In this document: one piece after another, positions 15,775-23,634 of the stretch | How the letters are laid out: each line of letters opens with the position of its first letter | Position numbering within the stretch: position 1 is the stretch's first letter | Notes under the pieces: model-generated | The model's database searches: none | Told to the model about the DNA's origin: nothing | Seen by the model: the letters and a program-made list of their open reading frames with translations, nothing else | Translations under genes and position numbers: made by a program | Assembly (NCBI GenBank): GCA_016713535.1 | Contig: JADJOY010000001.1 | Location: forward strand, 62,001-126,000 | Length of the DNA stretch: 64,000 nucleotides | Source of the DNA: Deltaproteobacteria bacterium | Lineage (GTDB): Bacteria > JADJOY01 | Direction of reading: 5' to 3'

Positions 15775-16497
15775 ATGCGCGTCGTGTGTCCGAGCTGTCG
15801 TCACCAGCTGGAGGTCGATGCCCCGCTCGCCACGGGCGCGACGATCCGGATCCGCTGCTCCCGGTGCTCGGCGCGCTTCCACGTCGATCGCCTGACCGGC
15901 GACTTCGCCCATCACGACTCGCCCTCGGAGCCGCCGCCGCGCACCGACGCGGTGGGAGCCGCCGTCCCGGACATCGCCGAGCTCTCCGCGGCGCCGCCGA
16001 CGGCGGTCGCCCCGCCGACTCCGCGGCGCGTCGAGGCGAGCGAGCCGCGCCCCGAGCGGGTCACCGCGGACGATCTCTACCAGCACGGGCTGCGCTTGCT
16101 GCGCGCGGGCCGCCTGCCCGACGCGCGCGATTCCTTCGCGGCCTGCCTGAAGCTCGATCCGCTGCGCAGCGACTGCCGGGTGCAGCGCGCGATCACCCTG
16201 ATGCGGCTCGGCGTCGCGTCCGGCCAGGTCGACTTCGTGGGCCTCCAGGAGACCTTCCAGTCGGCGATCGACGCGGACCCCCTCAACGCCGAGGCGTGGT
16301 TCGGGCTCGGCACCCTGTGGGGCCTGCGAGGCCATCCGAACCGCGCGATCCAGTGCTTTCGCCAGGTGCTCACGGTCGATCCCGGCAACCTCGAGGCGAC
16401 GCGAGCCATCCGGCTGCAACGCATCCGCAAGCAAGGGCGCGACGAGCGCAGCCCTCGCATCGCGCGGCTGCTCGGGCGGCTCAAGCGGCGCGGTTGA
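15775..16497 (+). CDS. MJ0042-type zinc-ribbon / TPR protein
   Basis: A 240-aa protein. It begins MRVVCPSCRHQLEVD...IRIRCSRCSARFHVD, a zinc-binding CxxC-x(n)-CxxC ribbon of the MJ0042 type. Such ribbons are common at the N-terminus of high-GC Gram-negative regulators and TPR proteins. After a Pro/Ala linker (about residues 60-95), residues ~100-225 carry three TPR-like repeats (YQHGLRLLRAGRLPDARDSF, AEAWFGLGTLWGLRGHPNRA and the segment around RQVLTVDPGNLEATRA). No enzymatic motif. Probably a scaffold or assembly factor. It lies just upstream of two secreted CARDB proteins and may be transcribed with them. Confidence 0.8.
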   Translation: MRVVCPSCRHQLEVDAPLATGATIRIRCSRCSARFHVDRLTGDFAHHDSPSEPPPRTDAVGAAVPDIAELSAAPPTAVAPPTPRRVEASEPRPERVTADDLYQHGLRLLRAGRLPDARDSFAACLKLDPLRSDCRVQRAITLMRLGVASGQVDFVGLQETFQSAIDADPLNAEAWFGLGTLWGLRGHPNRAIQCFRQVLTVDPGNLEATRAIRLQRIRKQGRDERSPRIARLLGRLKRRG

Positions 16498-16565
16498 CGC
16501 GGATTTCCGAGAACCCGGCGCCGCTCGGTGGAAACCCGAAGCGTCGATCTGGCATCCTCGAACGA

Positions 16566-18599
16566 GTGGATCGGGGGCACCCCAGCCGACGGGCGGTCGG
16601 GCTTCGGGTCGCGAGCGTCGCCATCGCGGCGCTCGCGCTCGCGCGGCCGTCACCGGCCGCGGATCGGCCCGAGCTGGTCGCGGAGGTCCTCCCCGTCGAC
16701 TCGCCCTCCGCGCCCACCGCGCAGAAGGTTCCGCTGGAGGTCGCGGTCGAAAACACCGGCACGGCCGACGCGCCGGAGACGTGGGTGCGTTTTTTCCGCT
16801 CGACCGATCGCAACATCGGCCCGGGCGACACGCTCGTCGCACTGGAAAGGCTGCGCCCTGTTGCGGCGGGCGGCCTGCGCTGGGTCACGGGCCAGGTCAA
16901 GGTCGGGACGACGCCCGGGACGTCTTTCTTCGGCGCCTGCGTGGTGGCGGTGCCCGACGAGATCGATCCCGACCACAACTGCACCGACGGCACCCCGATC
17001 GAGGTCGGCAAGCGTCCCAACCTGACGGTGTCGGACTTCGTCGTGACGCCCACGTCGCTCAGGCCCGGGGAGCCGATGCGGTTCACCGCGTTGCTGCGGA
17101 ACTCCGGCACCGGCGCTGCCGGGCTCGCCTTCGTGTCGGTCTTTCGTTCGTCCAGCCCCACGGGGCCGCCGGACTCGTGGGTGGCCAATGCCGACACCGC
17201 GTCGCTCGCGCCGGGTGAGTCGTTCGACGTGTCCTTCGAGGTCGACGAGCGCTTCGGCTCGGGTGCGTCGTGGTACGGGCTGTGCGCCGACACCGTCCTC
17301 TTCGAGACGTCGACCGACGACAACTGCACGCCCGGAGTCCAGGTCACCGTCGAGGGGCCCGACCTCGCGGCGCTCGCGCCCTCGGTCGATCACGCGCAGG
17401 TCGCGCTCGGGGACTCCGTCACGTTCACCGTCGAGGTCCGAAATCTCGGGACCGAAGCGAGCACCCCGAGGGACCTCGACTTCGAGTACCAGGACCCGAC
17501 GAGCGGCCGGTCCTTCGGCAGCGTCACGGTGCCGGCGCTTCCACCCGGCGGCGCGCAGACGTTCAGCATGCCCAAGTCGGCCGACACGCCGGGCGTGACC
17601 GAGTTGTGGGCCTGCGTCGAACGCATCGACGACGAGCTGGATCGGAACGACTGCTCGACGTCGGTCAGCTTCCTGGTCTCGGGAGTCGAGCTCGACCCGG
17701 ATCAGGGCTGGATCCACCTGGGCGAGCGCAACTACGTGCCGGGCAGCGGCTTCACCGCAGGGACGGTGATCATGATGTACGTCGCGGGTCCCTCGGGGGC
17801 CACCCCGTACGGCCCGTTCGCACCCGAGTCGATCCAAGCCGACTACCTCTACTTCTCGCCTCCGCTCTCGGTCCCGCTGGGGAACGGTTTCGCCAGCCTG
17901 GTGGCGATCAACACGGATCAGGGCTACGCGAAGTCGAGCCCGGCATGCGTGAACCTGGTCGGGCCCGACTTCGGAAACCCACCTTCGATCTGGGCGATCG
18001 ATGGCGTCAGTCTCGCCGAGCCCGATTGCGCGGTGCCGTTCGCCTACATCCGCGCCACCTTGACCCCTGGGCAGCCCGTCGAGGTGAGTGGGGCTGGCTT
18101 CGACCAGCCGCGGGCGAGCCTCTTCACCTCTGTAGGGAGCCTCGGCCCGCTGGACCCCGCATTCGGGTGGCGTGAGTACGCGGCGACGTTCACGACGCCG
18201 GCCAACGCGCCGGTCGGGCCCGCCTCGGTGCAGGTGGTCAGCGCACCGTACTCGGGGATCGCGAGCTCGAACGCGGTGCTGGTCGCCGTCGGTGAGCCGA
18301 TCGCGATCGACGGCGTGACCGTGAACGGCGCGACGATCACGGTCAGCGGCCACGGTTTCTCGACGGGCGCGGTGATCAACCTCTTCAACGCACAGGGCGG
18401 CACGGTGGTGAACCTCGGCGGCCTCGACTCGGGCGGCGCGCCGCTCGTCCCGCTCACCTCGGTCACGCCCACCAGCTTCCAGTTCCAGCGTCCGGCCGGC
18501 GCGGTGGCGGGCAAGGCGTTCGTCGAGGTGCTCAACCCACCCTTCATCCCGGTCACCTCGACGGGGAACGATCCCGATGGCGCGTTCGATCTCCCGTGA
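16566..18599 (+). CDS. Secreted multi-domain CARDB / IPT-like adhesion-type protein, paralogue 1
   Basis: The GTG start gives a 677-aa protein with a Sec signal (AVGLRVASVAIAALALARPSPA, cleavage near residue 31). Residues ~35-360 are three CARDB-like beta-sandwich repeats, each with the pattern 'VxNxGTxxA...F' and each closing with a Cys pair around a DDNC or DHNC motif, suggesting disulfides. The C-terminal half has IPT/TIG-like segments (GSGFTAGTVIMMYVAGPSG, GHGFSTGAVINLFNAQGG) and ends STGNDPDGAFDLP. No catalytic residues. Likely an extracellular or cell-surface binding protein. Its end overlaps the start of a close paralogue by 23 bp, a tandem duplication. Confidence 0.8.
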   Translation: MDRGHPSRRAVGLRVASVAIAALALARPSPAADRPELVAEVLPVDSPSAPTAQKVPLEVAVENTGTADAPETWVRFFRSTDRNIGPGDTLVALERLRPVAAGGLRWVTGQVKVGTTPGTSFFGACVVAVPDEIDPDHNCTDGTPIEVGKRPNLTVSDFVVTPTSLRPGEPMRFTALLRNSGTGAAGLAFVSVFRSSSPTGPPDSWVANADTASLAPGESFDVSFEVDERFGSGASWYGLCADTVLFETSTDDNCTPGVQVTVEGPDLAALAPSVDHAQVALGDSVTFTVEVRNLGTEASTPRDLDFEYQDPTSGRSFGSVTVPALPPGGAQTFSMPKSADTPGVTELWACVERIDDELDRNDCSTSVSFLVSGVELDPDQGWIHLGERNYVPGSGFTAGTVIMMYVAGPSGATPYGPFAPESIQADYLYFSPPLSVPLGNGFASLVAINTDQGYAKSSPACVNLVGPDFGNPPSIWAIDGVSLAEPDCAVPFAYIRATLTPGQPVEVSGAGFDQPRASLFTSVGSLGPLDPAFGWREYAATFTTPANAPVGPASVQVVSAPYSGIASSNAVLVAVGEPIAIDGVTVNGATITVSGHGFSTGAVINLFNAQGGTVVNLGGLDSGGAPLVPLTSVTPTSFQFQRPAGAVAGKAFVEVLNPPFIPVTSTGNDPDGAFDLP

Positions 18600-20623
18600 C
18601 CGGCTGCGTCGTCTCGGCCGCGTGCTGGCCGGGCTCGCGATCGCCGGTGTGGCCACCTCGGCGCGCGCCGCCGCGCCGGACCTCGCGATCGATACACCGT
18701 CGCTCGCGAGCCCCTCGGCGCCGACAGCGCAGAAGGTCCACTTCGAGGCGCGGGTGGTGAACCTCGGTACGGCGGCGTCGCCCGCTTCGAAGGTGAAGTT
18801 CTACCGCTCCGCCGACGCGACGATCACCACCGCCGACACCCGCCTCCTGGTTCAGAGCTTCGATCCGCTCGGCGCGGGTCGGTACCGCAAGGTCGGCGCC
18901 GACCTCGGCGTCGGGACCTACGTCGGCCGGTTCTGGTTCGGCGCGTGTGTCGACGCCGTTCCTGGCGAGTCGATCTCCGCCAACAACTGCTCGGCCGGGC
19001 TGGCCGTCGACGTCGGCTTGCATCCGGATCTCGCCGTGAGCCACGTCACGGCGACACCTCCATCCGTGCCGCCCCGCGGCGCCTTCGTCGACGTCTCCGC
19101 GACCGTGACGAACCTCGGAACCGGCGGAGCGGGTCGCGGTGGGCTGAGCTTCTGGGCCACGCTCGACGACTGGCCCGACGCGGACATCACCTCCCTCGGA
19201 ATCGGCGAGACGCCGGCGCTGCCGGCGGGCGCATCGGTCGCGGTCACGGTGCGGAACTACGCGCCCGACTACTCGGGCCGGTACGTCGTGCACGCGTGCC
19301 CGCAGTCGGTTCCGTTCGACGATGGCGCGGCCGACGACTGCGCCGAGGGCACGATGGTGGTCGAAGGTCCCGACGTCGACGTGAGCGACTCCGCGGTCGA
19401 CGACCCTGCACCGCCGCCCGGCGTGCCGTTCACGCTGAGCGTCACGGTGCGCAACCGCGGTACGGTCACGGCGCCGGCGCGGGCCATCCATTTCTGGGCC
19501 GCAGAAGACCCGGACTACTTCTTCTTCGGCGAGCTGATGTTCGAGGGCGTGCTGCCGGATCTCGGGCCTGGCGAGTCCCTCCGACTCTCGCAGCCGGTCA
19601 GCTTCACGGGGCCGGCCAGTCGCTACGTCGCCGTGTGCGCGAACTGGGTCGATCCGGAGAACGGCGACAACAACTGCTCGTCGGCGGTGCGCGTGGTGGA
19701 GGCCGGGGTGGTCCTCGACCCGTCCGGGGACCCACTGCGCGTCGGTGCGACGGAGCGCTTCACCGGTCGCGGCTTCACGGCCGGCACGGTCATCGTGCTG
19801 TACGTCGCCACCCCGAGCGGGCCGGTCACGTACGGACCCTACGCTCCGACCGGCGGGGACGAGGATTGGCTGGACCTCGACGTCCCGGCGTCGGTCGGCC
19901 TCGGCAATGGGTTCGTGAGCCTGGAGGCGATCAACACCGATCAAGGAAGCGTCCGGTCCGCTCTCCAGTGCCGGAACCTCCTGGGCAGCGACGACCACGG
20001 CCCGCCCTCGCTCGAGAGCGTCGGCGACTGGGGGGGGCTCGAGCCGTCGAGCTGCGGAGTGCCGCTGGCATCGACGCGCGACGCTGCGGCCGGGATCGTC
20101 GGTCGAGCTGTACGGGCGACGGTTCGCGAGCCCGCGGATGAACCTATTCACCTCGTCCGGGAACCTGGGCCCGGTGCTCCCCGAAGCGGGAGCCACGTCG
20201 ACCCACGTGAGCTTCGCGGTGCCGGCGAACCTGCCGGTGGGGCCGGTGACGATCCAGCTCGTGAACGAGCCCTACACCGGCAACGTCGAGTCGAATGCCG
20301 TGCTGGCGACGGTGGGAGACCCGATCGGGATCGACGCCGTTTCGCAGCAAGGGGCCACGATCAGCGTGAGCGGGAGCGGGTTCACGCCCGCCACCGTGAT
20401 CAACCTGTTCAACGAGCAGAACGGCTCGGTCGTGAACCTGGGCGGGCTGACCCAGGGCGGCGCCGCGCGGATCCCGCTCGTGAACGTGACGTCGAGCGGC
20501 TTCACGTTCGAGCGCCCCGCCGGCGCGGTCGCCGGGAAGGCCTACGTGCAGGCGCTCAACCCGCCGTTCGTGCCGATCACGTCGACCGGCAACGACCCGC
20601 AGGGCGCCTTCGACCTGCCGTGA
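18577..20623 (+). CDS. Secreted CARDB / IPT-like protein, paralogue 2, with a frameshift near its C-terminus
   Basis: A tandem paralogue of the preceding gene with the same order: Sec signal (LGRVLAGLAIAGVATSARA), CARDB repeats with terminal Cys pairs, FTAGTVIVLYVATPSGPVTYG, and the ending STGNDPQGAFDLP. The frame from ATG 18577 holds as far as CGVPLAS (~20070). The remainder (LRPGSSVELYGRRFASPR onward) is in another frame that stays open to the stop at 20623. Alignment to paralogue 1 places the lesion at 20071-20076 and suggests a loss of two bases (or a gain of one). The restored protein would be ~682 aa. Either sequence error or recent decay of one copy. Confidence 0.72.
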
Positions 20624-20627
20624 GGGG

Positions 20628-21197
20628 TCAGCGTTCGAGAGCGCTGCGGGGCGCGAGCCAGCGGTCGAGCCCAGCGCCGCAGTAGGCCGCCCACAGGTAG
20701 AGCGGTGGCAGCCAGATCGGCACCGCGCCGAGCTCGGGGTGGGTGTAGTGGAACCCGCCCAGCGCGCTCACGCCCCACTCGCCGAGCGGCCCCATCACCG
20801 CGGCCACGAGCGCGAAGGGGATGAAGCCCGCGTAGCGCTGTGTCAGCGCCACCGGGATCCAGCTCGCGGTGAGGGCCATCGCGAGCAGCCACGGCTGGCC
20901 GTGAAACCACGCCGTGCAGGCGTAGGCGAGGATGAACACGGCGCACTGGGCGACCGCCGTGAAGCCAGTCGCCCGAGGCGCATGGCCCAGGCGTAAGCCC
21001 ACCACCCAGCGGTGCGCGAAGACCAGCACGATCGCCGCAGCGGCGAAGGGCGGCGGGACCCACAGCGGCTGGCCGCCGAGGAGGCCGGGTTGGCCATAGG
21101 TGAGCGCGCCGTGGCGCCAGTGCATGCGATCGCAGAGCGTGAGGCCCGCGCCGAGAACCGCCGGGATCCAGAGCTGTTTCGTTTCGATACGCGCCAT
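20628..21197 (-). CDS. Polytopic membrane protein of unknown family, 189 aa
   Basis: Starts MARIETKQLWIPAVLGAGLTLCDRMHWRHGALTYG and has about six hydrophobic segments (FAAAAIVLVFAH, FTAVAQCAVFILAYACTAWF, PWLLAMALTASWIPVAL, FIPFALVAAVMGP, and the C-terminal AVPIWLPPLYLWAAYCGAGLD). Conserved-looking polar spots within the membrane (DRMHWRHG, WFHGQP, HYTHPELG) suggest a metal or cofactor site, but I do not recognise the family. The stop lies 4 bp from the convergent CARDB gene. An upstream in-frame extension into 21198-21329 is GC-rich, without a recognisable ribosome site, and is rejected. Confidence 0.7.
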   Translation of the reverse strand: MARIETKQLWIPAVLGAGLTLCDRMHWRHGALTYGQPGLLGGQPLWVPPPFAAAAIVLVFAHRWVVGLRLGHAPRATGFTAVAQCAVFILAYACTAWFHGQPWLLAMALTASWIPVALTQRYAGFIPFALVAAVMGPLGEWGVSALGGFHYTHPELGAVPIWLPPLYLWAAYCGAGLDRWLAPRSALER

Positions 21198-21468
21198 GCG
21201 GGGTCCAGTTGGTGGATTTGGCTGAGTGGCTGAGCCACTCTGGCACCGCGGTCGGCCGAGGGTCAACCGGGTAGCTCGGCTGGCGGGGCGACGGACCGCG
21301 CGCCATGGCGGTTCGTCGAATCCGATCACCGCCCGCGGCCGCGAAGGATCGCGGCCCTCCAGGCCGGTCGATCCCGGGTGGGGGCGGCGTTTCGTCGCCG
21401 CCGCAGGGGCGGATCCGAAGCGAGGCCTTCCGAGCGGGTCGTCCGTCGCGCCGCCCGAGAACGAAGAA
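21198..21468. other. Intergenic stretch without recognisable features
   Basis: Together with the terminator next to it, this forms a 332-bp gap between a gene that starts leftward at 21197 and one that ends at 21530. I see no conserved ORF, repeat or promoter pair. The promoter of the leftward membrane-protein gene should lie here. Confidence 0.5.
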
Positions 21469-21498
21469 GGCCGCGCGACCCGGGTGGGTCGCGCGGCC
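21469..21498 (-). terminator. Rho-independent-type terminator of the nonahaem cytochrome gene
   Basis: A perfect 13-bp stem, GGCCGCGCGACCC (21469-21481), loop GGGT, GGGTCGCGCGGCC (21486-21498). Read on the minus strand it is followed by TTCTTCGTTCTC, a U-rich tail, and it lies 32 bp after the cytochrome stop. Confidence 0.75.
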
Positions 21499-21529
21499 TC
21501 GAGAGAGCCGCTCGAGAAGAGCTAGCCGA

Positions 21530-23245
21530 TCAGCTCGGCGTGCCGTGGCAGTGGTTGCAGCGCACCTGCGTGCCGGCCGGGATGGTCACGGTGTGGTCCT
21601 CTACCGTGAAGGTCCGGGTCGCGGCCGCCTTCGAGAGCGGCGTGCCCTGCAGGCTCGCGCCGTGGCAGGTCTTGCACGAGTTCTTGTTGCCCTCGAACAT
21701 CTCGCCGTGGACGTCTTCGTCGATCCAGCGCGCGTCGCCGACCACGTGCATGCCGTGGGGGCCGTTCAGGTTGAGCGGCACCGTGCCCGAGGCGTGGCAG
21801 GCCGTGCACTCGATGAGCGTGCCGGAGTGGCCCTGGATCTGCGTGGCGGCGACGTTGTCGTTGGCGGCGGCGTCGGCGTTCGGCCAGATCGCGTGGGTGC
21901 TGCCGTGGCAGCCTTCGCAGAGCACGTCGCCGTGACCGGCGCTGAAGCGGAACCGGGTGTGGGTGTCCTCGGCGAAACGGGTGTTGGTGGCGAGGATCGG
22001 GGACGCGGCGGCGTCGCCGGTGCGGTACGCCTGCTCGAGGCGGATGCCATCCGGCGCCATCACCAGGTTGGCGCCGCTCAGGTGGCTGAGCGCGTCACCG
22101 GTGTGGCAGGACTGGCAGCGCGGCATGTCGAGCCACGGGCGGCGGTGACCGCCGTCGTTGGCGCCGTCCATGCTGCCGCCCACCGCGAGAGGATACGCGC
22201 CGCCGACCGACAACATGTCGCCGTGGCAGTCGCGGCACTCCATGCCGCCGGTCTTCATCGCGCCGCGATCACACTGGGTGATGGTGCCCGGGTGGCACTG
22301 GTAGCACGTCGAGTTGGCGTCGCCGTTCGACGGGAACACCGGCGTGCCGTTGTGGAGCTGGCGGCCATGGAAGTCGTGCGATACCGCCGACGACGTGGGC
22401 TTGCCGATCTGCGGTCCCTGTGGCCCCGTGCCGGCGAGGTCGAGGGCCGCCGAGTAGTGGCAGCTCGCGCACAGCACCGGCTGACTGCCGACCAGGTTGG
22501 TGCCCTCGGAGTGGTCGTGGAGGATGAGGATGTTGAGCTTGGACTGCTTCTCGAGGTCGGGGTCGTTCGACCAGCTCACCCCCGGCGCCTCGGTCGCGAT
22601 GCCGCCGGTGGCGTGGCAGTTCTGGCAGTCGGTCTCGGTCGAGACCGGCACCACCACGTCCGTGTGCGCGAGCTCGGTGTTGGTCGCCTTGTCGATGGCG
22701 GTGATGCGTAGCAGCGGGTACGGGTTGTAGTTGCGCGCGTCGTCGGTCGGCGTGATGGGGATGCCGTCCGCCTTGAACCAGCTCGTCGCCGCGTCGAAGC
22801 GGAACGCCTGGGGGCCGGGAGTCGGCGCGTCGGCGGGCATGTAGAGCCCCGTGAGGCCCTGGCCGGGCTGGAGCACGGCGCCGAACAGCGCCTGCGCGTA
22901 GTTCCAGAAGGCGGTCTTGTTGCCGAGGCTGGTGGTGTTGATCGAGCCCCCCGCGTCAGCGACCGCGCTGTAGGTCACCTTGACCTTGGCGTCGGTGAGG
23001 ATCTGCGGGAATCCGGTGGCGTCGGTCTGGAGGACCTGGGCCTGGATCACGTTGAAGGGCGGAAGGATCGAGAAGACCGAAAACTCCTTGTCGACGCAGT
23101 GCATGCCGAGGTCGTTGACCGCGACGACCTTGGTCTGGGTCGCGGGGGCCGGCGTGCAGGCTCCGCCCGTCGGCGCAGCGGACACGAAGGCCGCGAGCAG
23201 GACCACTGCGAAGCTCAGGTACCTCGAACGTGATGATCGCCGCAT
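21530..23245 (-). CDS. Secreted nonahaem c-type cytochrome
   Basis: A 571-aa protein with a Sec signal (YLSFAVVLLAAFVSAAPTGG). It has nine CXXCH haem-attachment motifs in the C-terminal two thirds: CQNCH, CASCH, CYQCH, CRDCH, CQSCH, CEGCH, CTACH, CKTCH and CNHCH. Residues ~35-200 form a haem-free N-terminal domain with NDLGMHCVDKEFSVFSILPP, which occurs in multihaem cytochromes of delta-type proteobacteria. It probably carries electrons in the periplasm or at the outer surface. GGGGAGGAG upstream of ATG 23245 is a strong ribosome site. A dyad palindrome ~270 bp upstream and a terminator after the gene suggest a single-gene unit. No cytochrome maturation genes are in the window. Confidence 0.88.
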   Translation of the reverse strand: MRRSSRSRYLSFAVVLLAAFVSAAPTGGACTPAPATQTKVVAVNDLGMHCVDKEFSVFSILPPFNVIQAQVLQTDATGFPQILTDAKVKVTYSAVADAGGSINTTSLGNKTAFWNYAQALFGAVLQPGQGLTGLYMPADAPTPGPQAFRFDAATSWFKADGIPITPTDDARNYNPYPLLRITAIDKATNTELAHTDVVVPVSTETDCQNCHATGGIATEAPGVSWSNDPDLEKQSKLNILILHDHSEGTNLVGSQPVLCASCHYSAALDLAGTGPQGPQIGKPTSSAVSHDFHGRQLHNGTPVFPSNGDANSTCYQCHPGTITQCDRGAMKTGGMECRDCHGDMLSVGGAYPLAVGGSMDGANDGGHRRPWLDMPRCQSCHTGDALSHLSGANLVMAPDGIRLEQAYRTGDAAASPILATNTRFAEDTHTRFRFSAGHGDVLCEGCHGSTHAIWPNADAAANDNVAATQIQGHSGTLIECTACHASGTVPLNLNGPHGMHVVGDARWIDEDVHGEMFEGNKNSCKTCHGASLQGTPLSKAAATRTFTVEDHTVTIPAGTQVRCNHCHGTPS

Positions 23246-23375
23246 GAATGTGCTCCTCCCCCCTGCGATGTTCCCGCGCCCGAGGCGACCCCCCGGTAAC
23301 GTCGAGCGCGGTGTCGATCTCTTCGGCATTCCTTCGATCGAGACGAACGTGATCCTTTGCGTCTCGTGCGTGAGA

Positions 23376-23413
23376 GCCGCATCGTAGGGGAAAGGATTCC
23401 GGAACGGTCCCCT
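23376..23413. promoter_or_regulatory. Inverted repeat CGTAGGGG...CCCCTACG upstream of the cytochrome gene
   Basis: The arms CGTAGGGG and CCCCTACG (8 bp) flank ~18 bp in the divergence-free gap 23246-23634. They could be part of the cytochrome leader or operator, or a degenerate member of the GTAGGGG repeat family. Position supports a regulatory role only weakly. Confidence 0.3.
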
Positions 23414-23490
23414 ACGGATGTCGCAGAGGGACGATTTCGTGGCCGATTTCGACTCGATTCCGTCGCACGTTCGTCCGATCGATCCATGAT

Positions 23491-23530
23491 GTGACGGATC
23501 GGTGACCCAGTTGCGTGACCTAGGTCACGC
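23491..23530. promoter_or_regulatory. 18-bp perfect palindrome with repeated GTGAC half-sites
   Basis: GCGTGACCTAGGTCACGC at 23513-23530 is a perfect dyad. Two further GTGAC half-sites stand at 23491 and 23502, spaced 11 and 13 bp, so the region looks like an operator array for a dimeric regulator. It lies ~270 bp upstream of the cytochrome ATG on the minus strand and ~105 bp after the stop of the phosphatase gene. The regulator is unknown. Confidence 0.5.
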
Positions 23531-23634
23531 AGTGCGGGCGATGTCCGCGTGCGGTTACGAGGACGGCGGACTCGGCGGCGCCGATGGCGCGAACTCACTT
23601 CGCGCGGCGCTCATCGCGAGAGCCCCGGTCGGGC

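Noticed and set aside
15705-16565. Extension of the CARDB paralogue 1 frame upstream through the TPR gene
   Set aside because: Frame is open because of GC bias; the TPR/zinc-ribbon protein is coded in another frame, and the Sec signal starts at GTG 16566.
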